Of a stretch of 64,000 nucleotides of DNA, positions 1 to 8,564 are shown piece by piece. A program made the position numbers and the translations under genes. A model generated the notes under the pieces. That model ran no database searches and had not been told where the DNA came from. It worked only from the letters and a program-made list of their open reading frames with translations. The stretch is taken from the NCBI GenBank assembly GCA_963524305.1, contig CAURGH010000008.1:1-64000 (forward strand). Reading direction: 5' to 3'. The stretch comes from JABCPH02 sp963524305 (GTDB lineage Bacteria > Fusobacteriota > Fusobacteriia > Fusobacteriales > Leptotrichiaceae). Within the stretch, counting starts at the first letter, position 1; the number at the start of each line of letters is the position of its first letter.

Positions 1-66
1 TCAGCTGGTTAGAGCATCTGACTGTTAATCAGAGGGTCGTTGGTTCGAGTCCAACTGGGGACGCCA
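1..66 (+). tRNA. tRNA-Asn (GTT), 5' end outside window
   Basis: The anticodon arm has a seven-base loop CTGTTAA closed by TCTGA/TCAGA, giving anticodon GTT (asparagine). A T-arm with GGTTCGAGTCC and an encoded CCA at 64-66 follow. The acceptor 5' strand and the start of the D-arm lie before the window. Confidence 0.93.
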
Positions 67-167
67 TTTTTTTTATTTATATGATATAGGATAGTTTCAG
101 GAAGAAATTAAAAGTTAACCTAATTGGTTTTAAAGAAGTTTTACCATAAAAATAGTTTTACTATAAA

Positions 168-216
168 AATAAGGATTGATTTTTGTTTTTTTATATAGCA
201 AGAATCAATCCTTATT
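168..216. terminator. Bidirectional hairpin terminator between tRNA-Asn and the cyclase gene
   Basis: A perfect 14-base inverted repeat (168-181 and 203-216, core AAGGATTGATT) has a 21-base loop. It lies between the tRNA and the converging minus-strand gene and is flanked by T- and A-rich sequence, so it could end transcription from both sides. Confidence 0.6.
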
Positions 217-265
217 TATTTAGGTTATTAATAAATTGTATTTATCAAATTTTTTGAGAAGTTAA

Positions 266-1009
266 TTATATAATTGCCCAAACTCTTACTGGTAATCCGT
301 TTGCATCACTAATTCTAGGTGCAGCTATGAATATAATTGCTCCTATTGGTGGTAATTTATCTAAATTATTTAATACTTCAACTTGGAATTTATCTCTTCC
401 TAAAATGTATCTTTCACCTGCTAAATCTCCATTTTTAGCACATGTAACGGCAGCATCTGTATCAAATGTTTCGTGTCCAACTCCAGCAATATTTCGGTTA
501 TCGAATAAAAATTCTAGGGTAGAAATTGGCCATCCAGGTGTATGTGCATTTCCATTTTCATCGGCATTTTCTAATGCTTTTAAATCAGGCCATCGTTTGC
601 TCCAATCACTTCTAAATGCTACAAAAGAATTTTCTGGAATTTTTCCATATTTTTTTTCAAATTCTAAAATATCTTCGATACTAATTTCGTAATCATTATT
701 CTCTTTTACTTTTTCACTAAGATCAATAACAACAAGAGGTAAAATAGTATCAGAAATATTAAAATCTTTTGCTAAACGGGCATTTTGTATGAAGTGTCCT
801 GGATAATCAATGTGAGTACCAAATTGCCCTGGAAATTTGAAAGTTTGTATTCTTAAATTCATTTCTGAAAAATCTATAACGGTTTTATTAAGTTCTAAAA
901 CACCTTTCGGCATTCCTTGCCAATAAGGGCTTTCATTTGATAATTCATGTGATAATTCAATCCATTGATGATTTTTTAATGTTTCTAGTGTTTTCCATAA
1001 ATTTGACAT
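266..1009 (-). CDS. Cyclase-family metal-dependent hydrolase (kynurenine formamidase-like)
   Basis: This 247-residue protein belongs to the cyclase/KynB-like family (PF04199), whose members are metal-dependent amide or ester hydrolases such as kynurenine formamidase and isatin hydrolase. The family metal-binding signature is visible as FGTHIDYPGHF around residues 62-72, and GVGHETFDTD near residue 180 matches the second conserved block. There is no signal peptide, so it should be cytoplasmic. The start has a good ribosome-binding site (AGGAG, 7 bases upstream). No tryptophan-catabolism genes are nearby and it stands alone, so the substrate is unknown. The family assignment is secure; the reaction is not. 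Confidence 0.85.
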   Translation of the reverse strand: MSNLWKTLETLKNHQWIELSHELSNESPYWQGMPKGVLELNKTVIDFSEMNLRIQTFKFPGQFGTHIDYPGHFIQNARLAKDFNISDTILPLVVIDLSEKVKENNDYEISIEDILEFEKKYGKIPENSFVAFRSDWSKRWPDLKALENADENGNAHTPGWPISTLEFLFDNRNIAGVGHETFDTDAAVTCAKNGDLAGERYILGRDKFQVEVLNNLDKLPPIGAIIFIAAPRISDANGLPVRVWAII

Positions 1010-1470
1010 AAAATCACTCCTTTGTTTTATTTTATTTTTGATAATTTATTGTTCAAATATTTATTTAGTATTATTGTATCATAAGAGAAAAAATTTGTAT
1101 AGTAAAATTAATATTTATGAGAAAAAAGAATAATTGAATATATGTAATAAATGTTTTGAAAGATTTTAGATTTTGTAGAATTAAGAGAAATTTTTGGAAA
1201 TATAAAAGTTGTTATATCATAATTGTATTAGAGATTAGAAAAAAGTTTATAAAGTATTGAGTTAATATGATGGCATTGAGATTAATTCTCTGGTAGATAG
1301 ATTATTTATGATATTATTTGGCAAATGAATTTATGAAATTAGTAATTTTTAAAAAATTTTTATAGATAGAGAATTGATTGTAGGAGCGAAATAATTTAAG
1401 AAAGGTATTCAAAAATTTTTATGTTCTCATTGTTTGAAGAGAATAAAAAAAGTAAGTTTTACAAAAAAAC
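1010..1470. other. Spacer between rpmB and the cyclase gene
   Basis: 461 bases of AT-rich non-coding sequence. It holds the upstream region of the cyclase gene and, at 1444-1475, the rpmB terminator. I see no other gene, RNA or repeat in it. Confidence 0.5.
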
Positions 1471-1475
1471 TTACT
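1444..1475 (-). terminator. rpmB intrinsic terminator
   Basis: Read on the minus strand, AGTAAGTTT pairs with AAACTTACT across a short T-rich loop and is followed by a run of seven T. The 5' stem includes the rpmB stop codon, so termination follows immediately after the gene. Confidence 0.8.
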
Positions 1476-1734
1476 TAACTGAAAATAATGCTTTAGCTAC
1501 TCTTGGGCTTAAATTTTCTTTGTTAGCTAATAATATTTTTTTAATTTGATCGTCATTTTTACCTTTTAAAGTTTTCATTGCTTTTGTAGAAACTCTTACT
1601 TTAACTTCTTCACCATTGATATTTAATTTCATAGCTTGAAGATTAGGTCTCCAAATTCTTTTAGTAGCTCTTTTAGAGTGACTTACATTATTTCCGTGAC
1701 TCACTTTAGTTCCAAAAATTTCACATCTTTGCAT
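1471..1734 (-). CDS. rpmB: 50S ribosomal protein L28
   Basis: An 87-residue basic protein with the L28 signature: an MQRCEIFGTK start, GNNVSHSKRATKRIWRPNLQ in the first third, and the C-terminal KVRVSTKAMKTLKG block. L28 is a component of the large ribosomal subunit. The length is slightly above the usual 60-80 residues. The gene is monocistronic, with its own terminator overlapping the stop codon. Upstream of the start is an unusual arrangement in which a strong AAAGGAG is separated from the ATG by a perfect hairpin. Confidence 0.96.
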   Translation of the reverse strand: MQRCEIFGTKVSHGNNVSHSKRATKRIWRPNLQAMKLNINGEEVKVRVSTKAMKTLKGKNDDQIKKILLANKENLSPRVAKALFSVK

Positions 1735-1747
1735 AATATTCTACGTC

Positions 1748-1779
1748 CTACTTAAACTAAAAAATTAAGTAGTCTCCTT
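1748..1779 (-). promoter_or_regulatory. Hairpin between an AAAGGAG motif and the rpmB start
   Basis: On the minus strand AAAGGAG (about 1773-1779) is followed by an 8-bp perfect stem CTACTTAA/TTAAGTAG with a 9-base loop (1748-1772), then 13 bases and the rpmB ATG. If the hairpin forms, it would bring the Shine-Dalgarno motif close to the start. A weaker GGA also lies next to the start, so the role is uncertain. Confidence 0.4.
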
Positions 1780-2151
1780 TCCTTTTTAATTTATTTAGCT
1801 TTTGCTATGTGTTTTTAACTATATAATTAGTGTATATGAATTTACTACATTAAATTACAAATAATTAACTATAATTTTAGTTTTGATTATTTTGTGAGTA
1901 TCATTTTTTAAACGATTAAATGTAGTTAACTTCACTTCAAATATCGGTTTATATTTTAACATATTTTTTGAATTATTACAAGAAAATATGAAAAAAATTT
2001 GAAAAAATCTGTAGAAAATATCGAATTTATACTAGATGGATAAAAAAGAGTTATAAAAATGGAAAGTATTTGATGAAAAATATTGAAGATAATAGGGAGT
2101 ATAGTTTGATGGTAAATATCAGAAAAATTTAGGAAATGATGATATTATATT

Positions 2152-2270
2152 TAAACTATGCTCAAATCTGTTTAAAAATCAAACTACTGAAATTGTATAA
2201 AGTGAAGGTTTGAGTAAATGTTTGTAGTTTTTGAGTTTAGTTTTAAAGCAGTTTTACTATATTAGTATTG
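2152..2270 (+). repeat. Intergenic repeat, copy 1
   Basis: This stretch aligns by eye over roughly 115 bases with 2524-2638: both run from a TAT(A/G)CTCAA start through an AATCAAACT block to TTTTTGAGTTT and a TTTTA-rich end. Copies differ at many positions. A short matching piece (GTTTTAAAG.AGTTTTAC core) also occurs near 127-150. Confidence 0.5.
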
Positions 2271-2314
2271 TAAATTTTTTTATTTTATGCATAATCAGGA
2301 TTTTTATAAAAAAT

Positions 2315-2448
2315 GGTGTTTCATAACGAGAAAATGTATTTTAAGTATAAGTCGCACATGTTATATTTTGTAAATTAATTAAACAATGTTTTTTTAATTT
2401 TTACAAAATATTTGTGGTGTAAAAATCATTTTCAAATTATGAGACACC
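2315..2448. repeat. 134-bp imperfect palindrome, MITE-like
   Basis: The ends GGTGTTTCATAA and TTATGAGACACC are inverted repeats with one mismatch. The match continues inward through GAAAATG/CATTTTC and ATTTTGTAAA/TTTACAAAAT towards the centre. There is no reading frame. The element sits between the two direct copies of the intergenic repeat. The structure fits a miniature inverted-repeat element or a long structured RNA. Confidence 0.5.
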
Positions 2449-2482
2449 GTATTATTTTAACTGTATTATTTTGAATGTTGAA

Positions 2483-2506
2483 TCAATAGTTATGTTTAAC
2501 TATTGA
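2483..2506. repeat. Small perfect hairpin
   Basis: TCAATAGTTA and TAACTATTGA form a 10-bp stem with a four-base loop. No T-run follows on either strand, so it is not a typical intrinsic terminator. Confidence 0.4.
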
Positions 2507-2523
2507 TGTAGTTACTTCGGTGT

Positions 2524-2638
2524 TTATACTCAATCTATTTAAGGTAAATCAAACTTTTTAAAATTGTTTAAATTTAGATTTTAAGTAAATAACTAAAATT
2601 TTTGAGTTTGATTTCAAAACAAATTTTATTGTATATTG
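2524..2638 (+). repeat. Intergenic repeat, copy 2
   Basis: Diverged direct copy of 2152-2270, ending just before the ppc stop codon. The shared landmarks are TATACTCAA, AATCAAACT, AAGTAAAT, TTTTTGAGTTT and a TTTTATTGTATA-like end. Confidence 0.5.
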
Positions 2639-2643
2639 AGCAA

Positions 2644-5442
2644 TTATCCGCTATTACGAAGACCTGTTGCCAGTCCGTTTATTGAGATGTGGATTGCTTT
2701 TTGTAGATCTTCTGATGTATCTCCACCTCTCGCTCTTTTGATTAATTCGATTTGTAAGTAATTCATTGAATCGAAGTAAGCTAAACGGTTTGAAAGGCTG
2801 CTTGCCAATTCAGGGTTATCAGCTAAAAGAACGTCGTTTCCTGTGATTTTTTTCAAGACATCAATTGTTAATTCCCATTCTTTTACAATTTCTTTGAAAA
2901 TGTGTTGTGCTACTTCTTGGTTTGAAGCTAATTTTACATATTCAGAGAAAATTCCTAAATCTGATTTTGAAAGTACCATATCAACATTTGAAATTGTTGA
3001 TTTAAAGAATGGCCATTCGTTGTACATTTTTTTCAATGTTTCAAGTCTGTTTTCGTCGTTGTTGATCCATTTTGTGAATGCAGTTCCGACACCGTACCAA
3101 CCTGGTAACATGATACGAGCTTGTGACCATGAGAATACCCAAGGGATTGCTCTTAAACTTTCTAATGTTTGTGTTTTCTTACGAGAAGAAGGTCTAGAAC
3201 CAATGTTTAATCCTGCGATGAAGTTTATTGGTGTAACTTCAAAGAAGAATTCTGAGAAACCATTTGTATTATAAACTAAATCACGGTAAGAATCGTAACT
3301 TAAATCAGATATTTCAGCAACAATTTTTTCATAAGGTTCCAAACTTGCATCGGCAGTAGTTAAAGCACTTGATTCTAAAGCAGCTGAAACTAGAGCTTCT
3401 AAGTTTTTGAACCCTAAATCAGGATTTCCGTATTTGGCACCTATTACTTCTCCTTGTTCTGTTAAACGGATAGTTCCGTCAGCACTTCCTTCTGGTTGTG
3501 CTAAAATGGCTTCGTAGCTAGGTCCTCCACCACGACCAACAGTTCCCCCTCTACCGTGGAAGAATGAAATTTGAACATCAAATTCTTTTCCGACAGCTGT
3601 TAATTCTTTTTGTGCTTTGTATAAAGACCAGCTTGAACTTAAATATCCACCATCTTTGTTACTGTCTGAGTAACCAAGCATAACTTCTTGTTTTCTACCA
3701 CTTTTTGCCATCCATTTTCTAATTAATGGTAGTGAGAACCATTTTTTCAAAACTTCAGGAGCGGCTTCTAAATCTTCAACTGTTTCAAATAAAGGAACAA
3801 TTTGCAAATCACAAAATTCATTTCCAGCAGTTCCTCTAGCTAAGTTTGCTTCTTTCAACAGAATTGCGATTTCAAGCATGTCAGAAACATTCATTGCATG
3901 AGAAATCAAATTCTTTTCAATAATTTTACTACCAAATCTGTCTTTCAATGATTTAGCTTTTTTATAAATAGCGAGTTCAGATGCTAATAATTCGCTTTTT
4001 GGAATATTTTCGTCGCTTAATGGACGAGGATCTTGTTCTAATTCTCTGATTAATACTTCGCAACGTTCTCCTTCAGATAATTCTAAATAATTGTCAATAA
4101 TGTTGGCATTTTTTAGTAATTCAGCAACACAAATTTCATGTATGCTTGAATCTTGTCTTAAATCGATAGTTGCTAAATGGAATCCAAATATTTTTGTAGC
4201 AGTTATTAAGTTAAGTAATTTTCCTTTAACTAAAAGGCTACTATTATTTTTTGCCAAAGAATCCGCTATGATTTGTAAATCTTTTGTGAATTCTTCTGAA
4301 TATTTATATGGATTATTTGAAGCATTTTCTCTTTTTGGTGGTAAAAATTCTGTATTTTCACACAAATTGTAAGCTGTTGCTAAAAGTCTGTCTTTGATTG
4401 TTGTTAAGGCACGACGGTAAGGTTCGTTTGTACGGTGAGGAGATACTTCTCCTGAAGCTTCAGCTAATTCTTTTACTTCTTCAGAAACATTTGTCATTGT
4501 GATAGACATTGATAAATCACGATAAAGAAGTTGGATTTCAGCTAAGTAATGTTGGAATAATTTTAATGCTTGAGCTTGAGCTGATTTTTCCAATGTTTCT
4601 ACAGTAACGTAAGGGTTTCCATCTCTATCTCCACCAATCCACATTCCCATTGTTAATGGTGTTAATGTTTCAGATTTTTCAGGGTCAGTTCCTAATTTTT
4701 TTGATAATTCATGAAATTTGTTTGTTAATTTAGGAATTTCATTGAAAAAAGTGATATCATAATAGCTTAAAGCATTATTTATTTCGTCAGTAACTCTTAA
4801 TTTTGAAGTTCTTAACATAGAAGTTTGCCAAAGTATTTGGATTTTTCTGTTTAAATCTTCAATCCATTCAACTTCATCAATTTGAAAATTTCTAACATTA
4901 TCGTGTTGGTCTAACAAATCAGTAATTTTTTTATTCAAATCAAGAATACTTTTTCTTTGTACTTGTGTTGGATGTGCAGTTAACACGGGTACAATCGAAA
5001 CATTTTCCATTGCTTTAGCCATTTTTTCTCTATTAATTCCTTTTGCTTTTAAATTATTTAGAGATTTTTCTAAAGTTCCTAATTGCAATTTATTGGAAAA
5101 TTTTATTGCACGTTGTTCTTGAGTTTGGTAAACATCTTCGGCAATATTTGCTAATAATGAAAAATGTGAAAAGCTTCTGATTACACGTAAAATTTCAGAA
5201 TCAGAAAGCTCAGAACACAATTTAGAAAGATTTTTACGGCTTTCTTGAGTTTGATTTTTATAAAATTCGACTGAAGCATTTTTTAACGCTTCTGTAACTT
5301 GATAAATATGCAGTCCTGCATATGAAAAAATAGTTTCACCTAAAAGACCACCTAGTAATCTGTTGTGTTCTAATAAAGTTTCTTGCCTTTCATCTCGATT
5401 AACCGAGAGTAAGGGTGTTACAGGTAAATTTTGGTAACTCAT
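2644..5442 (-). CDS. ppc: Phosphoenolpyruvate carboxylase
   Basis: A 932-residue cytoplasmic enzyme that makes oxaloacetate from phosphoenolpyruvate and bicarbonate, an anaplerotic step. All family hallmarks are present: VLTAHPTQVQRKS with the catalytic histidine near residue 153, GGDRDGNP near 272, GYSDSNKDGGY near 600, and the glycine-rich FFHGRGGTVGRGGGP loop near 630. It ends with RNSG, a variant of the usual RNTG C-terminus. Length is normal for bacterial PEPC. It appears monocistronic and is flanked by long repeat-containing spacers. No frameshift is visible. Confidence 0.97.
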   Translation of the reverse strand: MSYQNLPVTPLLSVNRDERQETLLEHNRLLGGLLGETIFSYAGLHIYQVTEALKNASVEFYKNQTQESRKNLSKLCSELSDSEILRVIRSFSHFSLLANIAEDVYQTQEQRAIKFSNKLQLGTLEKSLNNLKAKGINREKMAKAMENVSIVPVLTAHPTQVQRKSILDLNKKITDLLDQHDNVRNFQIDEVEWIEDLNRKIQILWQTSMLRTSKLRVTDEINNALSYYDITFFNEIPKLTNKFHELSKKLGTDPEKSETLTPLTMGMWIGGDRDGNPYVTVETLEKSAQAQALKLFQHYLAEIQLLYRDLSMSITMTNVSEEVKELAEASGEVSPHRTNEPYRRALTTIKDRLLATAYNLCENTEFLPPKRENASNNPYKYSEEFTKDLQIIADSLAKNNSSLLVKGKLLNLITATKIFGFHLATIDLRQDSSIHEICVAELLKNANIIDNYLELSEGERCEVLIRELEQDPRPLSDENIPKSELLASELAIYKKAKSLKDRFGSKIIEKNLISHAMNVSDMLEIAILLKEANLARGTAGNEFCDLQIVPLFETVEDLEAAPEVLKKWFSLPLIRKWMAKSGRKQEVMLGYSDSNKDGGYLSSSWSLYKAQKELTAVGKEFDVQISFFHGRGGTVGRGGGPSYEAILAQPEGSADGTIRLTEQGEVIGAKYGNPDLGFKNLEALVSAALESSALTTADASLEPYEKIVAEISDLSYDSYRDLVYNTNGFSEFFFEVTPINFIAGLNIGSRPSSRKKTQTLESLRAIPWVFSWSQARIMLPGWYGVGTAFTKWINNDENRLETLKKMYNEWPFFKSTISNVDMVLSKSDLGIFSEYVKLASNQEVAQHIFKEIVKEWELTIDVLKKITGNDVLLADNPELASSLSNRLAYFDSMNYLQIELIKRARGGDTSEDLQKAIHISINGLATGLRNSG

Positions 5443-5474
5443 AAATATTAACCACCTTCTGAATAAATTTATTT

Positions 5475-5616
5475 TTCAAAGTATAATTTGTAATTTTGAT
5501 ACAAATATATAGTCATACCGCTTAAGTAATCAAACTGAGAATTATGACTATTAGCCTCAAACTCCAGTATTTTTTGAAAATTTATTTGTTTGATTTTAAA
5601 AGAGGTCGAGTATACA
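5475..5616 (-). repeat. Intergenic repeat, partial inverted copy
   Basis: Read on the minus strand from about 5616, this begins TATACTCGACCT and continues into AATCAAAC, resembling the first 45 bases of the 2152 and 2524 copies. It then diverges. The surrounding 5443-5911 spacer upstream of ppc holds no gene that I can see. Confidence 0.35.
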
Positions 5617-5815
5617 TTGAAATTCTATAATTTATTATAGAATAAAACGAGATATTTTTCTAGCACTATTTTTAAAAAATTATAAATTTATAATTGAGTA
5701 TATATGTTATTAATGATTAGATAAAGAAATTTTTATTAACTAGATTTCAATTATAAAATAAAATATTATAAATAATTATTAGATTTTATTATTTAAAGAA
5801 GATTTATAAAAAAAT

Positions 5816-5894
5816 GGAACTGTCTAATAAGTCCAAAATTTTATAGCTATAATTTTTTTTATATAGTAATTTATTAACTTATTAAGACAGTCCC
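5816..5894. repeat. Terminal inverted repeat with T-runs: tat operon terminator or MITE
   Basis: GGAACTGTCTAATAAG (5816-5831) and CTTATTAAGACAGTCCC (5878-5894) are near-perfect inverted repeats around a 46-base AT-rich core. On the minus strand the stem is followed by seven T, so it can terminate the efe-tat transcript. The GGnACTGTCT ends also resemble insertion-sequence termini, so it may be a miniature element acting as a terminator. Confidence 0.55.
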
Positions 5895-5911
5895 TTAAAA
5901 AAAATAAATTT

Positions 5912-6121
5912 TTAGTTATTCTTTTCTTCTTTATCATTTTCGTTTTTTTCATCTTTTTTATCAATTTTGTTTTCTATATCAGATACAGATTTTTTAAATT
6001 CACGTATCATTTTACCAATGGCTTCCCCTAATTCAGGAAGTCTTTTAGGTCCAAAAATTAATAATGCACCGAGAATTAGAATAATAACACCAGGTGCTCC
6101 AATATCTCTAAAAATTCCCAT
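5912..6121 (-). CDS. tatA: Sec-independent protein translocase subunit TatA
   Basis: A 69-residue TatA/E-type protein. The pattern is a short N-terminal transmembrane helix (about residues 8-22), the FGPKRLPELG hinge, an amphipathic helix, and a charged lysine/glutamate-rich tail. TatA oligomers form the conduit for folded twin-arginine substrates. It is the last gene of the iron-uptake operon, two bases downstream of tatC. No tatB is present, so this is a minimal TatA/TatC system in which TatA presumably serves both roles. Confidence 0.93.
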   Translation of the reverse strand: MGIFRDIGAPGVIILILGALLIFGPKRLPELGEAIGKMIREFKKSVSDIENKIDKKDEKNENDKEEKNN

Positions 6122-6123
6122 TT

Positions 6124-6831
6124 TTATCTCCTTTTATTATAAATATATTTACTAATAAGAACACTTACTTCATATAATAGAATCAACGGTGCCGTCATTG
6201 TCAAATCACTTATAAAATCAGCTGGAGTTAGGACAACTGCTAAAACGAGTAGTAGAAAATATCCGTATCGTCTGTTTTTTATAAGAAATTTTGGCGTTAT
6301 AATGTGTAGTGATGTTAAGAAAGCTACAATAACGGGAAGTTCAAATATTACTCCTAGAGGGAGTGAAGTATGTAACACAAATGCAAGATAGCTATCTGCA
6401 GTTAATTGTACGTTAAATAGATTTTCTCCAAGAGAAAGTAGCATATTTAAAAGTACAGGTGTTATGAAGAAAAATCCAAATGCAAGTCCTGTGATAAACA
6501 GTACAAAGGTTGCTGGTACATAGGAAAGTATTATTTTGGCTTCTTTGTCTTCAAGTGCTGGACGAACAAATGCCCATATTTGATAGCTTGCAAAGGGTAA
6601 AGTCACACTAAAGGCACAGATTCCTGCAATAGTTAGATAAATTCCTAAAATATCATCAGGCCCTAAAACAACTAATTTTTGATTAAAGGAGGAAGTTAAC
6701 ATTTTGTATATATCTGAACAGAAGGTAAGACTTATTATGAAAGTTAGAATAAAAAATATTATTGTAAATATAAATCTTTTTCTAAATTCAGTTAGATGTT
6801 CTACTAGGGTTTGATCTTTAATATTTTGCAT
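6124..6831 (-). CDS. tatC: Sec-independent protein translocase subunit TatC
   Basis: A 235-residue polytopic membrane protein with the TatC N-terminal signature VEHLTEFRKR (family HLxELRxR) at residues 10-19 and about six hydrophobic segments. TatC recognises twin-arginine signal peptides. A strong Shine-Dalgarno (AGGAGG) precedes the start. It lies between efeU and tatA. The operon also encodes EfeB with a clear Tat signal, so its main client is probably the neighbour; other clients elsewhere in the genome cannot be excluded. Confidence 0.95.
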   Translation of the reverse strand: MQNIKDQTLVEHLTEFRKRFIFTIIFFILTFIISLTFCSDIYKMLTSSFNQKLVVLGPDDILGIYLTIAGICAFSVTLPFASYQIWAFVRPALEDKEAKIILSYVPATFVLFITGLAFGFFFITPVLLNMLLSLGENLFNVQLTADSYLAFVLHTSLPLGVIFELPVIVAFLTSLHIITPKFLIKNRRYGYFLLLVLAVVLTPADFISDLTMTAPLILLYEVSVLISKYIYNKRR

Positions 6832-6866
6832 TGTTTTCCTCCTTTTTTGAATATTTTTCTTGCATC

Positions 6867-8564
6867 TTATTTGTTTTTTGTTATTTTTTTCAATGTAGCT
6901 ATAACTATTACAACAATTAATATTAATTGACTGACAAAGACTTCAACATTTGCATATATTCCTAGCATTTCTATAGTTGGAACAAAATGTATTACATGTA
7001 ATGGTAAAATTCCTACAACTTGTAACATGTGAATACTTGTACCAAGCATCTTGAATGCAAGGAAATAAATTGTCCATGTAAGTACGAAAAATACTTGGTG
7101 TATTTTTATTTTAGATGAAGCATATATAAGTACAAATGCAATTATAACCAGTATAATAATAGCGCTAAGAATACCAATTATCAAATTTTGTAATGAAATC
7201 AATGGTAAAATTCCCACATAAAATAGAATTGTTTCAGCTCCTTCTCTAAAGACTGCTAAAAAACTCAAAATAAACATTGATACAAAACTTCCGGTACTTA
7301 AAACGATATTCATTTTTTTGTCAATATAGTTTTTCCATGATTTTAAAGAAGATTTACTGTGTAGCCAAAAACCAATTCCTATCATCATTAATACAGCAAA
7401 AATTCCTACGAAACCTTCTAAAATTTCACGGTTTGTTCCAGAAGATACAGTTGGGAATAATGCTTGAAGGACAAATGCTATAATGACGCTTGCTAGTATA
7501 CCAGCAGTTGCTCCAGCGTAGACCCATCTAAGACCTTTTTTCTGATTTGCAGCTTTTAGGCTACTTACAAGTGCTAAAACTATAAGTAATGCTTCCATAC
7601 CTTCACGTAGAAGAATAAACATTGCATCTAAAAAGGTATAATGAGCTTTTGTGTCAATTTGTGACAGTTCAGTTATAAGATTTTGAAGTTGATCTTGATA
7701 CTGTTTTTCAGTTCCTTTTACCATAATAATTGGTGTTTGTGTTTCTACTTTTGTATAAAGCGCTGAATTACGAGTGCTTACATCTCCTTCAACTGTTGGC
7801 CAAACTTGTATAAATTGTTTAACTTTAGATTGTCCTGTAGCTTTATCACTGTTTTTAAAAGATTTAAGAGCATCTTTTAACATATTCACGGCATCTTTAA
7901 GTGTAACAGTTTCAGAAACATTATTTTCTATTTTTTTCCCATCCAAATAATCTTGAATACTTGATTTTAACTCATTAAAAGAATTTATTGTATTTTCATA
8001 GTTGAAAGGTTCTACTTCCATAGCGCTTCTAAGAAATGACATTGCAGTTTCCACTTTTCCATAGTAAGCAATATCTTTATTTCTAATAAAACTTTCATTT
8101 CTAGTCCATACACTATTATATTTTAAGTATTCTTTTTTCATAAGTTCTACATTTTTTGTTTTAATAGATTTTTCAAGTACTTCAAGTGCTGGATACATTT
8201 TAGATTTAAAATTTTGTTTTTCTTCTTCTCCATTGACTGGATTTTGCTCTTTTTCAAATGCAAGAAGAGCAGAAGTTACTTCTTTTAGATCATTTTCTGA
8301 AAGTGTAACCTTATTTTTTTCTAAAAGTTCTTTTACTTTCTTTCCTTGTGGCGAGTTAGAATTTTTTACTTTTTCAAATTCATTCTTTACTTCGGAAAAA
8401 ATTTTTTTAGCTTCATTTTGATTATTATTTTTTAATGCAGTTGTAGCATCAGTTATTTTTATATAAATTTCACTATAACTTTCTTTCGCAATAATTGTTG
8501 TAAATGAAAGAATAAGGCATAGAATAATCATTAATGATATTTTATTCAAATAATTTTTGACCAA
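6867..8564 (-). CDS. efeU: EfeU/FTR1-family iron permease with N-terminal extracytoplasmic domain
   Basis: A 565-residue protein. Residues 1-25 form a signal or anchor helix, about 30-300 form a helical extracytoplasmic region, and about 305-565 form the FTR1 membrane domain with seven or so helices. Two REGxE iron-binding motifs are visible: LLREGMEALL near 321 and FREGAETILF near 440. The family moves ferric iron across the membrane. The N-terminal region is much longer than in E. coli EfeU and is the arrangement seen in many FTR1 proteins outside the Enterobacteria. The likely start is a TTG with GGAG six bases upstream; the gene overlaps efeB by 23 bases, indicating translational coupling. 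Confidence 0.93.
   Translation of the reverse strand: MVKNYLNKISLMIILCLILSFTTIIAKESYSEIYIKITDATTALKNNNQNEAKKIFSEVKNEFEKVKNSNSPQGKKVKELLEKNKVTLSENDLKEVTSALLAFEKEQNPVNGEEEKQNFKSKMYPALEVLEKSIKTKNVELMKKEYLKYNSVWTRNESFIRNKDIAYYGKVETAMSFLRSAMEVEPFNYENTINSFNELKSSIQDYLDGKKIENNVSETVTLKDAVNMLKDALKSFKNSDKATGQSKVKQFIQVWPTVEGDVSTRNSALYTKVETQTPIIMVKGTEKQYQDQLQNLITELSQIDTKAHYTFLDAMFILLREGMEALLIVLALVSSLKAANQKKGLRWVYAGATAGILASVIIAFVLQALFPTVSSGTNREILEGFVGIFAVLMMIGIGFWLHSKSSLKSWKNYIDKKMNIVLSTGSFVSMFILSFLAVFREGAETILFYVGILPLISLQNLIIGILSAIIILVIIAFVLIYASSKIKIHQVFFVLTWTIYFLAFKMLGTSIHMLQVVGILPLHVIHFVPTIEMLGIYANVEVFVSQLILIVVIVIATLKKITKNK

Noticed and set aside
327..692. Plus-strand open frame of 121 codons opposite the cyclase gene
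   Set aside because: It is a shadow of the well-conserved minus-strand gene, without its own ribosome-binding site or recognisable domain.
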